Part shown: one piece after another, positions 43,093 through 53,029 of the stretch
Numbering within the stretch: position 1 is the stretch's first letter
How the letters are laid out: every line of letters begins with the position of its first letter
DNA from: Arcobacter ellisii
GTDB lineage: Bacteria > Campylobacterota > Campylobacteria > Campylobacterales > Arcobacteraceae
Length of the DNA stretch: 64,000 nt
Reading direction: 5' to 3'
NCBI RefSeq assembly: GCF_003544915.1
Contig: NZ_CP032097.1
Span: forward strand, 2,604,001-2,668,000
Translations under genes and position numbers: made by a program
The notes under the pieces: model-generated
What the model saw: the letters and a program-made list of their open reading frames with translations, nothing else
Told to the model about the DNA's origin: nothing
Database searches by the model: none

Positions 43093-44949
43093 TTAAAGTA
43101 CCGATAAAACTAAGGCAAAAACTAATCCTAAAATTAGTCCTAAACTCATTAGTCTTAAAGATGATGATAAATTTCCAGATTGAATTGGTCTTGCTTTTAC
43201 ACTCAATTTATTTATAAAATGAGCTAAACCATCAATTGAAGCATCAATTAATTTGATTTCAATTACTTTCCATACCCATACTGAAATTGCATAATATGGT
43301 TTTGAAATACAAACTTCATAAAATTTTGGAATATAGTATTGATTACTTAATAATTTATAAACAAATGTATCTTCCCATGATTTACTAAATCCACCATTTT
43401 TATATTTATAAACTGCAAATAAAATACCAAAAATCGCAACGCCACTTGTGATTAAAATTAAAATCCAAGCTGTTGAATGATTTAGATTAGATGCTTCCCA
43501 AGTTGGTAAAATTTGAGTTACAAACTCTATAAATGAGTGTTCAAACCAACCAGCAATTACAGCTAAAACAGCAAGTGGAATCATTGCTGCAATAACAAAA
43601 CTTTTTGCTTCATGCGGATGTGAATTTTTATTGTAATTTGCTTCCCCAAAGAAAATTTTCATCACAAGTCTAAATGAATAAAATGCTGTTAAACCTGCTG
43701 TTATCCATAAAATTGCCCATAAAATTGTTGCATCTGCATTAAATGCTGCTTCTAAAATTTTATCTTTTGAGAAGAATCCTGCAAGTGGGAAAATTCCTGC
43801 TAATGCTAAAGAAGCAATAATCATAATATATGAAGTTGCTTTCATCTCTTTATGAAGTCCACCCATTTTTCTAATATCAAGTTCATCATGCATTGCATGC
43901 ATAACATTTCCAGCTCCAAGGAATAATACTGATTTAAAGAAAGCATGAGTTGCTAGATGAAATAGTGCAACCCAATAAGCTCCCAGACCAGCAGCAACAA
44001 ACATATATCCTAATTGAGATAGAGTTGAATACGCAATGATTCTTTTCATATCATTATTTACTAATGCCATAGTTGCAGCAAAAATTGCAACAAATGCTCC
44101 TAAACAAGCAATTGCATAACCTACTTCTGGAATTAATGTATATAATTCATTTGAACGAACTACTAAATAAACTCCAGCTGTTACCATTGTTGCAGCATGA
44201 ATTAAAGCTGAAACAGGAGTTGGTCCTTCCATTGCATCTGCAAGCCAAGTGTGTAATGGAAATTGTGCTGATTTACCCATAGCTCCTAAGAATAATAAAG
44301 CTCCAATCCAAATAAGTGTTGAATTTTCAAGTGTTGAAAATTGTGCAAATACTATATCATATTGTAAACTTCCAATATTCCAGTAAATCAAAAACATTCC
44401 AAGTAATAATCCTAAATCTCCAACTCTATTCATTATAAAGGCTTCATTTGCTGCCCAAGTTGCAGACTCTTTTTTATACCAAAATCCAATTAATAGCCAA
44501 GAACAAACTCCAACTCCTTCCCATCCTATAAATAAAACAGCAAAGTTATCACTCATTACTAAAACTAACATTGAAAAAACGAAAGCAGATAGATATGAAA
44601 AATATCTATTAAATCCATCATCATGTTCCATATATCCAATTGAATGAATATGAACCATTGTTGAAACTATTGTAACAACACTCATCATTACAACACTTAC
44701 ATGGTCAACAACAAATCCAAAAGGAATATCTAAATTTCCTATAACTATCCAATCAAATAGATTTACATGTAAAGTTACATCTTCTGTATAAACAAAATAT
44801 AATAAGTTTAAAGAAGCATACATTGAAACAGCTAACATAAACGAAGTAAACCAACCTGTAAATGCCATTTTTGATTGCGTTGAAAATAGTGCTGCAATTA
44901 AAGAACCAACTAAAGGGGCAAAAAGTGCAATATATATAAATTTTTCCAT
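43093..44949 (-). CDS. nuoL: NADH-quinone oxidoreductase subunit L
   Basis: This is the distal proton-pumping subunit with the long lateral helix at the C terminus. Motifs are FIGWEGVGVCSWLLIGFWY, AFIMNRVGDLGLLLG, KSAQFPLHTWLADAMEGPTP and SALIHAATMVTAGVYL. The C-terminal 150 residues contain the amphipathic lateral helix and a last membrane span. Length is 618 aa. It starts 2 bases after nuoK. Confidence 0.96.
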   Translation of the reverse strand: MEKFIYIALFAPLVGSLIAALFSTQSKMAFTGWFTSFMLAVSMYASLNLLYFVYTEDVTLHVNLFDWIVIGNLDIPFGFVVDHVSVVMMSVVTIVSTMVHIHSIGYMEHDDGFNRYFSYLSAFVFSMLVLVMSDNFAVLFIGWEGVGVCSWLLIGFWYKKESATWAANEAFIMNRVGDLGLLLGMFLIYWNIGSLQYDIVFAQFSTLENSTLIWIGALLFLGAMGKSAQFPLHTWLADAMEGPTPVSALIHAATMVTAGVYLVVRSNELYTLIPEVGYAIACLGAFVAIFAATMALVNNDMKRIIAYSTLSQLGYMFVAAGLGAYWVALFHLATHAFFKSVLFLGAGNVMHAMHDELDIRKMGGLHKEMKATSYIMIIASLALAGIFPLAGFFSKDKILEAAFNADATILWAILWITAGLTAFYSFRLVMKIFFGEANYNKNSHPHEAKSFVIAAMIPLAVLAVIAGWFEHSFIEFVTQILPTWEASNLNHSTAWILILITSGVAIFGILFAVYKYKNGGFSKSWEDTFVYKLLSNQYYIPKFYEVCISKPYYAISVWVWKVIEIKLIDASIDGLAHFINKLSVKARPIQSGNLSSSLRLMSLGLILGLVFALVLSVL

Positions 44950-44951
44950 TT

Positions 44952-45251
44952 TTATCCCTTCATTCCTGCAATATCATCTAAATTAATAGACCCTGTTCTT
45001 TTATACCAAAGAATTAAAAGTCCAAGACCAATTGCAACTTCACTTGCAGCAACTGCAATAATAAAAAATGCAAACATTTGTCCTGTTAAATCCCCATGGA
45101 ATTTAGAAATCGCTGCAAGTCCAACATTTACTGCATTTAACATTATTTCTGTTGAGAAAAAAAGCATTAATACATTTTTTCTTCTAATTACACCAATTAA
45201 ACCTATACAAAATAGAACTGTTGAAAGTATTAAATAAGCATTTAGTGTCAT
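44952..45251 (-). CDS. nuoK: NADH-quinone oxidoreductase subunit K
   Basis: This small subunit has three membrane helices and 99 aa. The conserved glutamate in FFSTEIMLNAVNVGL and the second in AASEVAIGLGLLIL take part in proton coupling. The start overlaps the nuoJ stop (TAATG). Confidence 0.95.
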   Translation of the reverse strand: MTLNAYLILSTVLFCIGLIGVIRRKNVLMLFFSTEIMLNAVNVGLAAISKFHGDLTGQMFAFFIIAVAASEVAIGLGLLILWYKRTGSINLDDIAGMKG

Positions 45252-45829
45252 TAAATATCCTTTGTAGATGATTCTTCTTTTTTCATCAACTCATCTATCT
45301 CGTCTTCTTTCATTTCTGAAAATGATATATTCATTTTTTTCCCTGCTAACACAACTCCACCAACTAAAGCAACTAAAAGCATTAAAGCTGCAAGTTCAAA
45401 TGGAAGTAAATATTTTGTAAATAAAACAACTCCAACATCAACAGTATTTCCATATTCAGGATGAATAGGAAACTCTGCTTCTACATTTTGACCAATAATT
45501 GGGGCAACTAAAACAATAACAACTATAACTGCAATCATTCCAGATAATAAAAATACCAATCTTGGATTATTGATTTTCTCTTTTACCTCAGATAAAGAGT
45601 CGAAAAACATCATACCAAAAGCGTATAAAGCCATAACTGCACCTGTATAAACTACAATTTGAACAGCACCTAAAAAATCAGCATTTAATAAAAAGAAAAA
45701 TCCTGAAATAAAAATCATTCCAGATGCCAATGCACTTAAGGCATAAAGTGAATTATTCGTTAAAACTACAATACTAAACATACCAATAGTTAAAATAGAA
45801 AATATTATAAAAGCTATAATTTCAAACAT
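45251..45829 (-). CDS. nuoJ: NADH-quinone oxidoreductase subunit J
   Basis: This membrane subunit has five predicted helices. The conserved third helix reads FLGAVQIVVYTGAVMALYAFG, the segment known to change shape during turnover. The C-terminal 30 residues are acidic (MKEDEIDELMKKEESS). Length is 192 aa. It is 9 bases from nuoI. Confidence 0.94.
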   Translation of the reverse strand: MFEIIAFIIFSILTIGMFSIVVLTNNSLYALSALASGMIFISGFFFLLNADFLGAVQIVVYTGAVMALYAFGMMFFDSLSEVKEKINNPRLVFLLSGMIAVIVVIVLVAPIIGQNVEAEFPIHPEYGNTVDVGVVLFTKYLLPFELAALMLLVALVGGVVLAGKKMNISFSEMKEDEIDELMKKEESSTKDI

Positions 45830-45838
45830 TCAATCTCC

Positions 45839-46459
45839 TTAGTATGATAATGGTGTTTTTTTAATTTTTTTATCGGCATCAGGAGATACTGAACCATAAC
45901 CATCGAATTCTAATTGCATTCCTAATCCATCTGCACTTGTTAAGATATCCTCTTTTAAAGAGAAGTGTGCTCTTTGTTCACTTGCATTTTCATATCTTCC
46001 ACCATGAACAATTGCAAGTTCTGGACAAACCTCAGCACAATATCCACAGAAAATACATCTTCCCATATTAATTGTATATTGCATAACTTCTTTTCTAGAA
46101 TTTTCATCAATTCTAGTTTCCATTCTAATACAATTTGATATACAGATTTTTTCGCAAAGTCCACAACCAATACATCTCTCTTCACCTGACTCTAAAAGTC
46201 TTAAAAGTTTATGTACTGCTCTATATCTTGGACCAATTGGTAATTTCTCTTTTGGGTATTGAACTGTTGCCATTTCACCTTTGAATAAACTTCTATACAT
46301 TATTCCAAAAGTGATTTTCATTCCAACAAACAGTTCACCTTTTATAGATCTTGCTAAAACTTGCTTAAAAGCATCCCAGTTAGTTTTAGGGTAATTATCC
46401 TCTTGAACTACAACATAATCTTCACTAATATTTCTATTTTTAAACTCTTTTAGTTCCAT
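45839..46459 (-). CDS. nuoI: NADH-quinone oxidoreductase subunit I
   Basis: This peripheral subunit carries two [4Fe-4S] clusters. The cysteine motifs are CIGCGLCEKICISNC and CIFCGYCAEVCPELA. An N-terminal extension of about 30 residues (MELKEFKNRNISEDYVVVQ) precedes the usual start, and the product is 206 aa. The gene is between nuoH and nuoJ. Confidence 0.95.
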   Translation of the reverse strand: MELKEFKNRNISEDYVVVQEDNYPKTNWDAFKQVLARSIKGELFVGMKITFGIMYRSLFKGEMATVQYPKEKLPIGPRYRAVHKLLRLLESGEERCIGCGLCEKICISNCIRMETRIDENSRKEVMQYTINMGRCIFCGYCAEVCPELAIVHGGRYENASEQRAHFSLKEDILTSADGLGMQLEFDGYGSVSPDADKKIKKTPLSY

Positions 46460-46468
46460 AACTAACTC

Positions 46469-47461
46469 CTAAACCATCATCACAAAACCAGTAACTAAAA
46501 TATTTAGTACTGCAAGTGGCATTAATATTTTCCAACATAACCACATCAATTGGTCAGGTCTAACATGTGGCCAAGAAGCTCTTGTCCATAAGAAAATGAA
46601 AATCAAGAACATAACTTTTAAAACAATTGCTAAACCACCAGGAATAAACCATAAAGGCTCAAATCCACCTAAGAAAATAAGTGAAACTAAAAATGAAATT
46701 GTAAATAAGTTCGCATACTCCCCAATAAAAAACATCCCCCATCTCATACCTGAATACTCTGTTGCATATCCTGCAACTAACTCAGCTTCATGTTCAAGTA
46801 AGTCAAATGGAGTTCTATTTGTTTCTGCAAAACCTGCAATTAAAAATAGAATAAAGGCTAAAGGTTGAGACCAAATAATCCAGTTTGAAATTCCACCTGC
46901 TTGATAGTTATTAATATCAATTAAAGATAGACTTCCTACCATCATAAGTGGAGCTAAAAGTGAAAGTCCTGATACAACCTCATAAGATAAAAGTTGAATT
47001 GCAGTTCTTGCACCTCCAAGTAATGCCCATTTGTTTGCAGAACTCATACCACCTAAAAGTGGTCCATAAAGTCCAACTGCTCCAACTGACATTACAAATA
47101 AAACACCCACATTAATATCTGAAATAATTGGTCGAACTGTATATCCAAACATTTCAAATTCAGGGAAAAATGGAACTGCACTCATTGCTATAAAAGCAGT
47201 TGCTGCTGTTATAATTGGTGCAACCATAAATATTGGTTTATTTACATTTGCAGGAATAATATCCTCTTTACAAAATAGTTTAATTCCATCTGCTGCAATT
47301 TGTAATAATCCATAAGGACCAACATTAGTTGGACCTAATCTTCTTTGCATAAAAGCTAAAATTTTTCTCTCTATATAAGTTGTAAATCCAGCAAGTGCTG
47401 AAAAAACTGCAAGTACAACTACTACTTTTACAATAGTTTCTATTATGATACTTGTTTCCAT
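46469..47461 (-). CDS. nuoH: NADH-quinone oxidoreductase subunit H
   Basis: This membrane subunit forms much of the quinone-binding cavity. ERKILAFMQRRLGPTNVGPYGLLQ, ETNRTPFDLLEHEAELVAGY and the RPDQLMWLCWK motif are all conserved. Length is 330 aa with about eight helices. It starts 1 base after nuoG. Confidence 0.96.
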   Translation of the reverse strand: METSIIIETIVKVVVVLAVFSALAGFTTYIERKILAFMQRRLGPTNVGPYGLLQIAADGIKLFCKEDIIPANVNKPIFMVAPIITAATAFIAMSAVPFFPEFEMFGYTVRPIISDINVGVLFVMSVGAVGLYGPLLGGMSSANKWALLGGARTAIQLLSYEVVSGLSLLAPLMMVGSLSLIDINNYQAGGISNWIIWSQPLAFILFLIAGFAETNRTPFDLLEHEAELVAGYATEYSGMRWGMFFIGEYANLFTISFLVSLIFLGGFEPLWFIPGGLAIVLKVMFLIFIFLWTRASWPHVRPDQLMWLCWKILMPLAVLNILVTGFVMMV

Positions 47462-47462
47462 T

Positions 47463-49937
47463 TTATACCTTTGCTACTTTTGCTTTATTAAATCTGTAAG
47501 TATTAAATAGTGCATTTGATGGGCTATTTTTCATAAAAGTTGAAACATAAGCAATATTTCCTTTTATTTGAATATCAACATAAGCATTTAACTCTAACTC
47601 TTGATTATTTGTTACTACTTTTACTTTATCACCTTCAACTAAAGCTAATTTTTCAAAAGACTCTTTTGAAAAGAATATTCCATCTTGAAGTTTTTCTTTA
47701 AATTCATGTGAAACAGAAGTAAATTCATTAAATTGATTAATTGGATTTGCTTTATAAATTACAATTTCATTTTCTTCTAAAACTAATCTTTCAGCACTTG
47801 CTTCTTTTACACTCTCTTCTTTTAATACTTCAAAAGAGTTTATTTCATAACCTCTATATTCAACTTGGTCATTTCCAAAATGATTTGGTAAATCATCAAA
47901 CTTAACAGTTTTATAACCTTTATCAATTGGAAGTTTAACTGTGTAATCAATAGTATATTCTACATCACAAGCTAAAACTTCATTTGCAACTTCATTTAAA
48001 GTATAACCTTTAAACTCTAAAGCAGCATTTGTAGGAATTACTTTTTTATCAATATTTGTAAAAGTTCCTTCTTGTTGATTAAGTGCAGGAATATCTAAAT
48101 CACCATCACCTAAAGCAGAAAGTTCAAAATCAGCTTTCATGTTATATCCAACACTAAAGCCATCAACTTCACTTGAAAGTGTACAAATTTGTGCAACACC
48201 TAAAGTATTTGTTTGAGATGGAATAATAACTACATTAAAATCTGTATAAGCATCAATTAATCCACACAGTTTTGCTAGATTTTCAGCGTTTGGATGAGTG
48301 ATTAAATCTTCTCCAACCATTAAAGAGAAGGCATCTTTTTTAGCTAACATTTCATCAACTAAATCAAGGAACTTTTCATCTCTTCCAAAATCTTCAACAA
48401 ATGAAACCATCTCATATGAAACTTCTGTTGATACATTTTTAGAAACTACTTTTTTAACCTCTTTTTCTTCTCCTGTTGCTTCATCAACAACCATCTCAAC
48501 AACATTCTCTTTTACAACTTCTGTTACAGTTTTTGTTTTAGTCTCTTTTTTAGAATCTATATATGCTTGAACTTCTGCTGGTAAGTTTTTTCCAAATTTA
48601 TATAAAATGAAATATAAAATTGACTCTTCAGCCATTGGAGCATGATAAATAAAATCTGTTGTTTTTCCAATTTTTCCAATTTTTTCCATAACTGGGTCAG
48701 CTACTGGATGAAAATATAATCCCGCACCTTTATTCATAACAACAGAATTATTAAAGGCATATCTTGCATTTGGTAAATCTGATTTTAAATAAGCTCCAAC
48801 AGAAATTACAAAGTTTGAATTATGTACATCTGCTAATTTTGAAGAGTATAAAGTTTGCCCAGAAGTTTTTGAGTAATTTTTTAAGAACTCTTGGTATCTT
48901 CTTGCATCTTCATTTACAAGTTTTGCACCTGTAAATTCTGAAATTTTTTGTAAAATTAAAGCCTCTTCATTTGTAATAAATGAATTAAATTTTATATTTT
49001 TTGCATTTTTAAAAGCTTCTACTGCTTTTTCAAATTTAGTTTTATCTTTTGATTGAACTTTATTTTCAAAGTCATAAGCAAATCTTCCAGCACCATTTAA
49101 AGTTGAATAGTGTGGTTCATTTGTTACTCTATAAATTCTTTTTGTTTTGTGGTTATCAATTGAATCATGTTTGATTTCATAATACATAAAAGCACAATCA
49201 CTTGAATGAGGATTAGCTGCAGGTATTTTTTTAAGTTCCCAAGCATTTGAAGTATATTGGAAATCATGTGAAACTAATGCTCCAACCGGACAAGCACTAA
49301 TACACTCTCCACAGTTTGTACAGGCATCAGCATCATAACCAATAAGTGATTTATTTAGTTTATTCCACATTGCATATGCATCTTTTGGCATCTCATCTTT
49401 AAATACTTTATCAATATTGTCTGAATCTCTTTTTACAGTATCTAAAGCGTTTGAACCAACCATATCTTCACAAACAGTTACACATCTTTCACAAACAATA
49501 CATAAAGCTGGGTCATAATTCATAACTCCCCAATGTTGAGTTGGTCTATGAATATCTTTTATACTGTAAGATTGAGAATCAACTTTCATATATAAAGAGT
49601 AATTTTGTAATTCACACTCTCCACTTTGGTCACAAACACCACATTGTAAAGGGTGATTTACATCATAAACTTCCATAATTGCTCTTCGTTCAAGTGCAAT
49701 ATTTGGAGTTAAAGTTGAAATATTCATATCTGCTTTTACTTTAGTATTACAGCCATAAACTTGTTTTCCATCAGCTTCAACTAAACATAATCTACAGGCA
49801 AGTGTTGGAGAACATCTTGTCAAATAACAAACAGCAGGAACAAAAACATTATTTGCACGTGCTACATTTAATATAGACTCACCATCTTTTGCTTCAACAA
49901 CTTTTCCATCAATTGTTAGTGTAATCATATCACTCAT
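47463..49937 (-). CDS. nuoG: NADH-quinone oxidoreductase subunit G with a charged insertion
   Basis: This is the large iron-sulfur subunit. The N-terminal [2Fe-2S] domain uses C37, C48, C51 and C63, the His-Cys3 site is H95, C99, C102 and C108, and two ferredoxin-type motifs follow (C146-C149-C152-C156 and C206-C209-C212-C216). The later part is a molybdopterin-oxidoreductase-like fold without visible cofactor cysteines. A Lys/Glu/Val/Thr-rich stretch at about 464-505 (KKETKTKTVTEVVKENVV) interrupts this fold. Length is 824 aa. The start overlaps the NuoF-position gene by one base. Confidence 0.94.
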   Translation of the reverse strand: MSDMITLTIDGKVVEAKDGESILNVARANNVFVPAVCYLTRCSPTLACRLCLVEADGKQVYGCNTKVKADMNISTLTPNIALERRAIMEVYDVNHPLQCGVCDQSGECELQNYSLYMKVDSQSYSIKDIHRPTQHWGVMNYDPALCIVCERCVTVCEDMVGSNALDTVKRDSDNIDKVFKDEMPKDAYAMWNKLNKSLIGYDADACTNCGECISACPVGALVSHDFQYTSNAWELKKIPAANPHSSDCAFMYYEIKHDSIDNHKTKRIYRVTNEPHYSTLNGAGRFAYDFENKVQSKDKTKFEKAVEAFKNAKNIKFNSFITNEEALILQKISEFTGAKLVNEDARRYQEFLKNYSKTSGQTLYSSKLADVHNSNFVISVGAYLKSDLPNARYAFNNSVVMNKGAGLYFHPVADPVMEKIGKIGKTTDFIYHAPMAEESILYFILYKFGKNLPAEVQAYIDSKKETKTKTVTEVVKENVVEMVVDEATGEEKEVKKVVSKNVSTEVSYEMVSFVEDFGRDEKFLDLVDEMLAKKDAFSLMVGEDLITHPNAENLAKLCGLIDAYTDFNVVIIPSQTNTLGVAQICTLSSEVDGFSVGYNMKADFELSALGDGDLDIPALNQQEGTFTNIDKKVIPTNAALEFKGYTLNEVANEVLACDVEYTIDYTVKLPIDKGYKTVKFDDLPNHFGNDQVEYRGYEINSFEVLKEESVKEASAERLVLEENEIVIYKANPINQFNEFTSVSHEFKEKLQDGIFFSKESFEKLALVEGDKVKVVTNNQELELNAYVDIQIKGNIAYVSTFMKNSPSNALFNTYRFNKAKVAKV

Positions 49938-50725
49938 TATGCTTCTACCTTTTCAATTTTCACTTGTTTATATTTATAACCACTAAAAATATCATCTTCA
50001 TTTAAAACTTCTAAAATCGCAATTGTTCCTGTTAATGACTCATCAACTTTTAAAACTCTTTTTATTTTTTCATCTTTAGAATTTATGTAAATCTCATCAT
50101 TGTTTGAAACTTTTGCTATATTTGCAAAAGTTTTACTAGCAATTAATTCCTCACATTTTTTTCCAACTAATTTATAAACCAAAGTTCCATTAAATGATTT
50201 TAAATCTTCAATCTCATCAAGTTCTAAATCTTTATGAGAATTTATCTTTTGTTCTAAATCTTCATCTAAAACTACTAAATTAAAATCTGTATATTTTTTG
50301 ATTAAAGCCAAAATTTTTGTGATATTTTCAACTCTTTCGTGATTTTTTATATCATTTCCAACAATTAAAACTTTAGATTGTGAAGATAAAGAAGCCTCTT
50401 TTGCTTCCTCAAACTCCTCTTCCCCTGCACTACTTTCAGCAGAAATATATCCTAAGTCTAAATTTTCAATAAACTCTTTTGTTGCTTCATCACAATTTTT
50501 TGCAAAAGTTGCTAATAACAAGGCACAAATTCCCTCTTCACTACCAACTTCATATTTTATAAATTGTGAATAAGTTGATTTTAAATTAGGATTATCAATT
50601 GGAAACATATAAACAAATTTTGATTTATTATTTAAAATTGAACTTTTTAACTCTTGATTATCTTCAAAATAAGTTCCAAAAGATAATATAAAATCACTTT
50701 TTAAAATAGTCTCTATTTTATTCAT
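49937..50725 (-). CDS. Complex I accessory protein in the NuoF position (Cj1574-like)
   Basis: In place of nuoF this operon has a 262-residue protein without a GxGxxG FMN or NADH motif and without the NuoF cysteine motif (CxxCxxC). It contains a Rossmann-like stretch (KSDFILSFGTYFEDN, SKVLIVGNDIKNH, FNLVVLDEDLEQ) reminiscent of part of NuoG. C. jejuni carries a non-homologous gene (Cj1574) at this place. The ATG at 50725 overlaps the preceding stop (ATGAATAA); a longer frame from 50755 is less likely. It probably replaces the NADH-oxidising arm or supports an alternative donor such as flavodoxin, as reported for C. jejuni (inference). Confidence 0.75.
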   Translation of the reverse strand: MNKIETILKSDFILSFGTYFEDNQELKSSILNNKSKFVYMFPIDNPNLKSTYSQFIKYEVGSEEGICALLLATFAKNCDEATKEFIENLDLGYISAESSAGEEEFEEAKEASLSSQSKVLIVGNDIKNHERVENITKILALIKKYTDFNLVVLDEDLEQKINSHKDLELDEIEDLKSFNGTLVYKLVGKKCEELIASKTFANIAKVSNNDEIYINSKDEKIKRVLKVDESLTGTIAILEVLNEDDIFSGYKYKQVKIEKVEA

Positions 50726-50996
50726 TTGTTCCACTTTCAGCAACTTCCTCAACAACTCTTGGTTCAGGTTTTACTTTTTTAACCACTAAAGTCCAATCAA
50801 CTTCATTGAATTTAATAGAGTTCATCAAAGTATATCCAGCTTCATAAATCACATCTGCACTTTTTTGAATATTTGAAAAATCACCAATTTCAAACATAAT
50901 AATTGCTGTCTCTTCAGGAGCAATTTGTTTATCCAAAAGTTCCAACATTCTGTCGTAAAAATCATTTTTTAAAAATCTTAAATCAAATCTTTTCAT
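50718..50996 (-). CDS. Small complex I protein in the NuoE position (Cj1575-like)
   Basis: This 92-residue protein has no cysteines, so it cannot bind the [2Fe-2S] cluster of a real NuoE. Its body reads [19 protein letters not shown] and [21 protein letters not shown], with an acidic or Pro-rich tail. C. jejuni has a similarly sized non-homologous gene (Cj1575) here. The start overlaps the nuoD stop by ATGA, and its stop overlaps the next gene. Its role is probably structural at the tip of the peripheral arm (inference). Confidence 0.75.
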   Translation of the reverse strand: MKRFDLRFLKNDFYDRMLELLDKQIAPEETAIIMFEIGDFSNIQKSADVIYEAGYTLMNSIKFNEVDWTLVVKKVKPEPRVVEEVAESGTNE

Positions 50997-52219
50997 CTGT
51001 CAATCTCACCAAAAACTATATTTAAGTTACCAATTATTGTAACAACGTCAGCCAATTGACATCCAACTAATAACTCTTCTAAAATTGCCGTATGTTGGAA
51101 ACTTGGAGTTCTTAATTTTAATCTATAAGCATAAGGAGTTCCATCACTAACCACAAAATAACCAAGTTCTCCTTTTGGAGATTCAGTTGCCACATAAACT
51201 TCACCAACAGGAGGTCTCATACCTTGAGTTACAAGTACAAAGTGTTGCATTAAAGAGTAATTTTGTGTCATTATTTGCTCTTTTGGAGCTGAAATATAAT
51301 TTGGAGCATGAGCCATTAATTGAGAATCTGATTCATAATACATTGGGAAAAGTTGCTCTAAAATTTTTGCAGACTCTTTAATCTCAGCAATACAAATTTT
51401 ATATCTTCCATATGAATCACAAGTATCTGAAACTGGTACATCAAAATCTAATTCAGGATATAATCCATAAGGCATCTCTTTTCTTAAATCCCATTTAATA
51501 CCACTTCCTCTTAAAGCTACACCTGAACATGCCCAATCTTGTGCCATTTGAGGAGTTATTACTCCAACATTTTCAAGTCTTAGTTTCCAAATTCTATTTT
51601 CAGTTAAAAGACCTTCATAAGTTTTTAACTCTTTATCTAAAATTTCTAAAAATGATTTACAATCATCAATCCAATTTGCTGGTAAATCTAAAGGCACTCC
51701 ACCAATTCTAACTGCACTATGAGTAAGCCTAGCACCACAATAATCTTCAATTAAATCTATTGCGTATTCTCTTTCTCTAAAACAGTATAAAAACATTGAC
51801 ATAGCACCAACATCAAGAGCGTGAGTTGCAAGCCAAAATAGATGAGAAATAATTCTATTTAATTCAAGTAACATCGTTCTAATAATCTCAGCTCGTCTTG
51901 GAGCTTCAATTCCAAGTAATTGCTCGATTGCTAAAGCATATCCATAGTTATTTGAAGTTGCAGCAATATAATCCATTCTATCTGTTGTAGGTAAGAATTC
52001 ATTATAAATCATATTTTCTGCCATTTTTTCCATACCTCTATGAAGGTATCCAATCATTGGTCTTGATTTAACTACTTCTTCCCCTTGAAGTTCCAATACA
52101 AGTCTTAATTGTCCGTGAGCTGATGGATGTTGAGGACCAAAGTTTACCATCATAGTATTATCTTCACGCTCAAAGTGAATATTTTCAAAAAAAGGTTTTA
52201 ATCTATTTGGTTGTTGCAT
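50993..52219 (-). CDS. nuoD: NADH-quinone oxidoreductase subunit D
   Basis: This 49-kDa-type subunit of the quinone-reducing module is related to the large subunit of [NiFe] hydrogenases. Motifs include [54 protein letters not shown] and [15 protein letters not shown]. Length is 408 aa. It is a separate gene from nuoC, 6 bases downstream of it. Confidence 0.96.
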   Translation of the reverse strand: MQQPNRLKPFFENIHFEREDNTMMVNFGPQHPSAHGQLRLVLELQGEEVVKSRPMIGYLHRGMEKMAENMIYNEFLPTTDRMDYIAATSNNYGYALAIEQLLGIEAPRRAEIIRTMLLELNRIISHLFWLATHALDVGAMSMFLYCFREREYAIDLIEDYCGARLTHSAVRIGGVPLDLPANWIDDCKSFLEILDKELKTYEGLLTENRIWKLRLENVGVITPQMAQDWACSGVALRGSGIKWDLRKEMPYGLYPELDFDVPVSDTCDSYGRYKICIAEIKESAKILEQLFPMYYESDSQLMAHAPNYISAPKEQIMTQNYSLMQHFVLVTQGMRPPVGEVYVATESPKGELGYFVVSDGTPYAYRLKLRTPSFQHTAILEELLVGCQLADVVTIIGNLNIVFGEIDR

Positions 52220-52225
52220 ATTTTC

Positions 52226-53029
52226 TTACCTTCTTCTTTTTAAAACAACTGATTCTTCAGGTTTTAATTTTTTAACTAAAGTATTTCCACCCTCTTCTTC
52301 ATAAGAAATTGGAGTTTCTGGTTCAAATTGTGAAATATCCATCCCGAATGGAACTTCATGTCCAAGTCTTGCAAATCTTGTAGTATCATATCTATCAATT
52401 GCAGCTGGATCTCTTTGTTCAGGTCCTATTATATCCCTCGCACTTTTTCCAAAAATCTTATCAACTTCATACCAAGATGCAACTTCATCACCTTGTAATG
52501 GATAAGTTTTTTTAAGTGGATGGTCATACCAATCATCTGGCATAATAAGTCTTTTTAAGTTAGGATGATTTGCTACTTTTACACCTAACATATCATACAT
52601 TTCTCTTTCAGACCAATTTGCTGATTTATATATTGACGTAACTGATTCAATAGCTTCATCTCTTTGCACAAAACATTTAACTCTTAATCTTTTATGTTTA
52701 CTTAAAGATAACATCTCATAAAAAACTTCATAACCATCTTTTGAAGCTATATAATCAACTGCTGATAATTCCATCAACATTTCATAATTTAGCTCTTCTT
52801 TTAAAAAAGTTAATGTTTTTAGATTTTCATCTTTGTTAATAATTAAAACTAAATGTGTGTGTTCAATATACGCTTCTTTAATTTCTACTTCTTTAGAAAT
52901 TTTTTCTAAATCTTTTGAAAAAATCTCATCTTCGTTTATTTCATATCTTGGAACTGGAGGAGAAACAAAAAATCTATCTGAGAAATAAGCTTGTCTTTGA
53001 ACATTATCTTTTGGTGTATATTTTCTCAT
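52226..53029 (-). CDS. nuoC: NADH-quinone oxidoreductase subunit C, extended
   Basis: This peripheral subunit joins NuoB and NuoD. The core is SAVDYIASKDGYEVFYEML through WSEREMYDMLGVKVANHPNL and KRLIMPDDWYDHPLKKTYP. At 267 residues it is longer than a minimal NuoC; both an N-terminal segment of about 50 residues and a C-terminal stretch of about 50 residues extend past the core. It abuts nuoB (TAATG) and precedes nuoD. Confidence 0.94.
   Translation of the reverse strand: MRKYTPKDNVQRQAYFSDRFFVSPPVPRYEINEDEIFSKDLEKISKEVEIKEAYIEHTHLVLIINKDENLKTLTFLKEELNYEMLMELSAVDYIASKDGYEVFYEMLSLSKHKRLRVKCFVQRDEAIESVTSIYKSANWSEREMYDMLGVKVANHPNLKRLIMPDDWYDHPLKKTYPLQGDEVASWYEVDKIFGKSARDIIGPEQRDPAAIDRYDTTRFARLGHEVPFGMDISQFEPETPISYEEEGGNTLVKKLKPEESVVLKRRR

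Noticed and set aside
44073-44282. Plus-strand Leu/Gln-rich frame opposite nuoL
   Set aside because: Low-complexity shadow inside a fully conserved nuoL.
45955-46185. Second minus-strand frame within nuoI
   Set aside because: Out-of-frame reading of nuoI; the nuoI frame carries both ferredoxin motifs.
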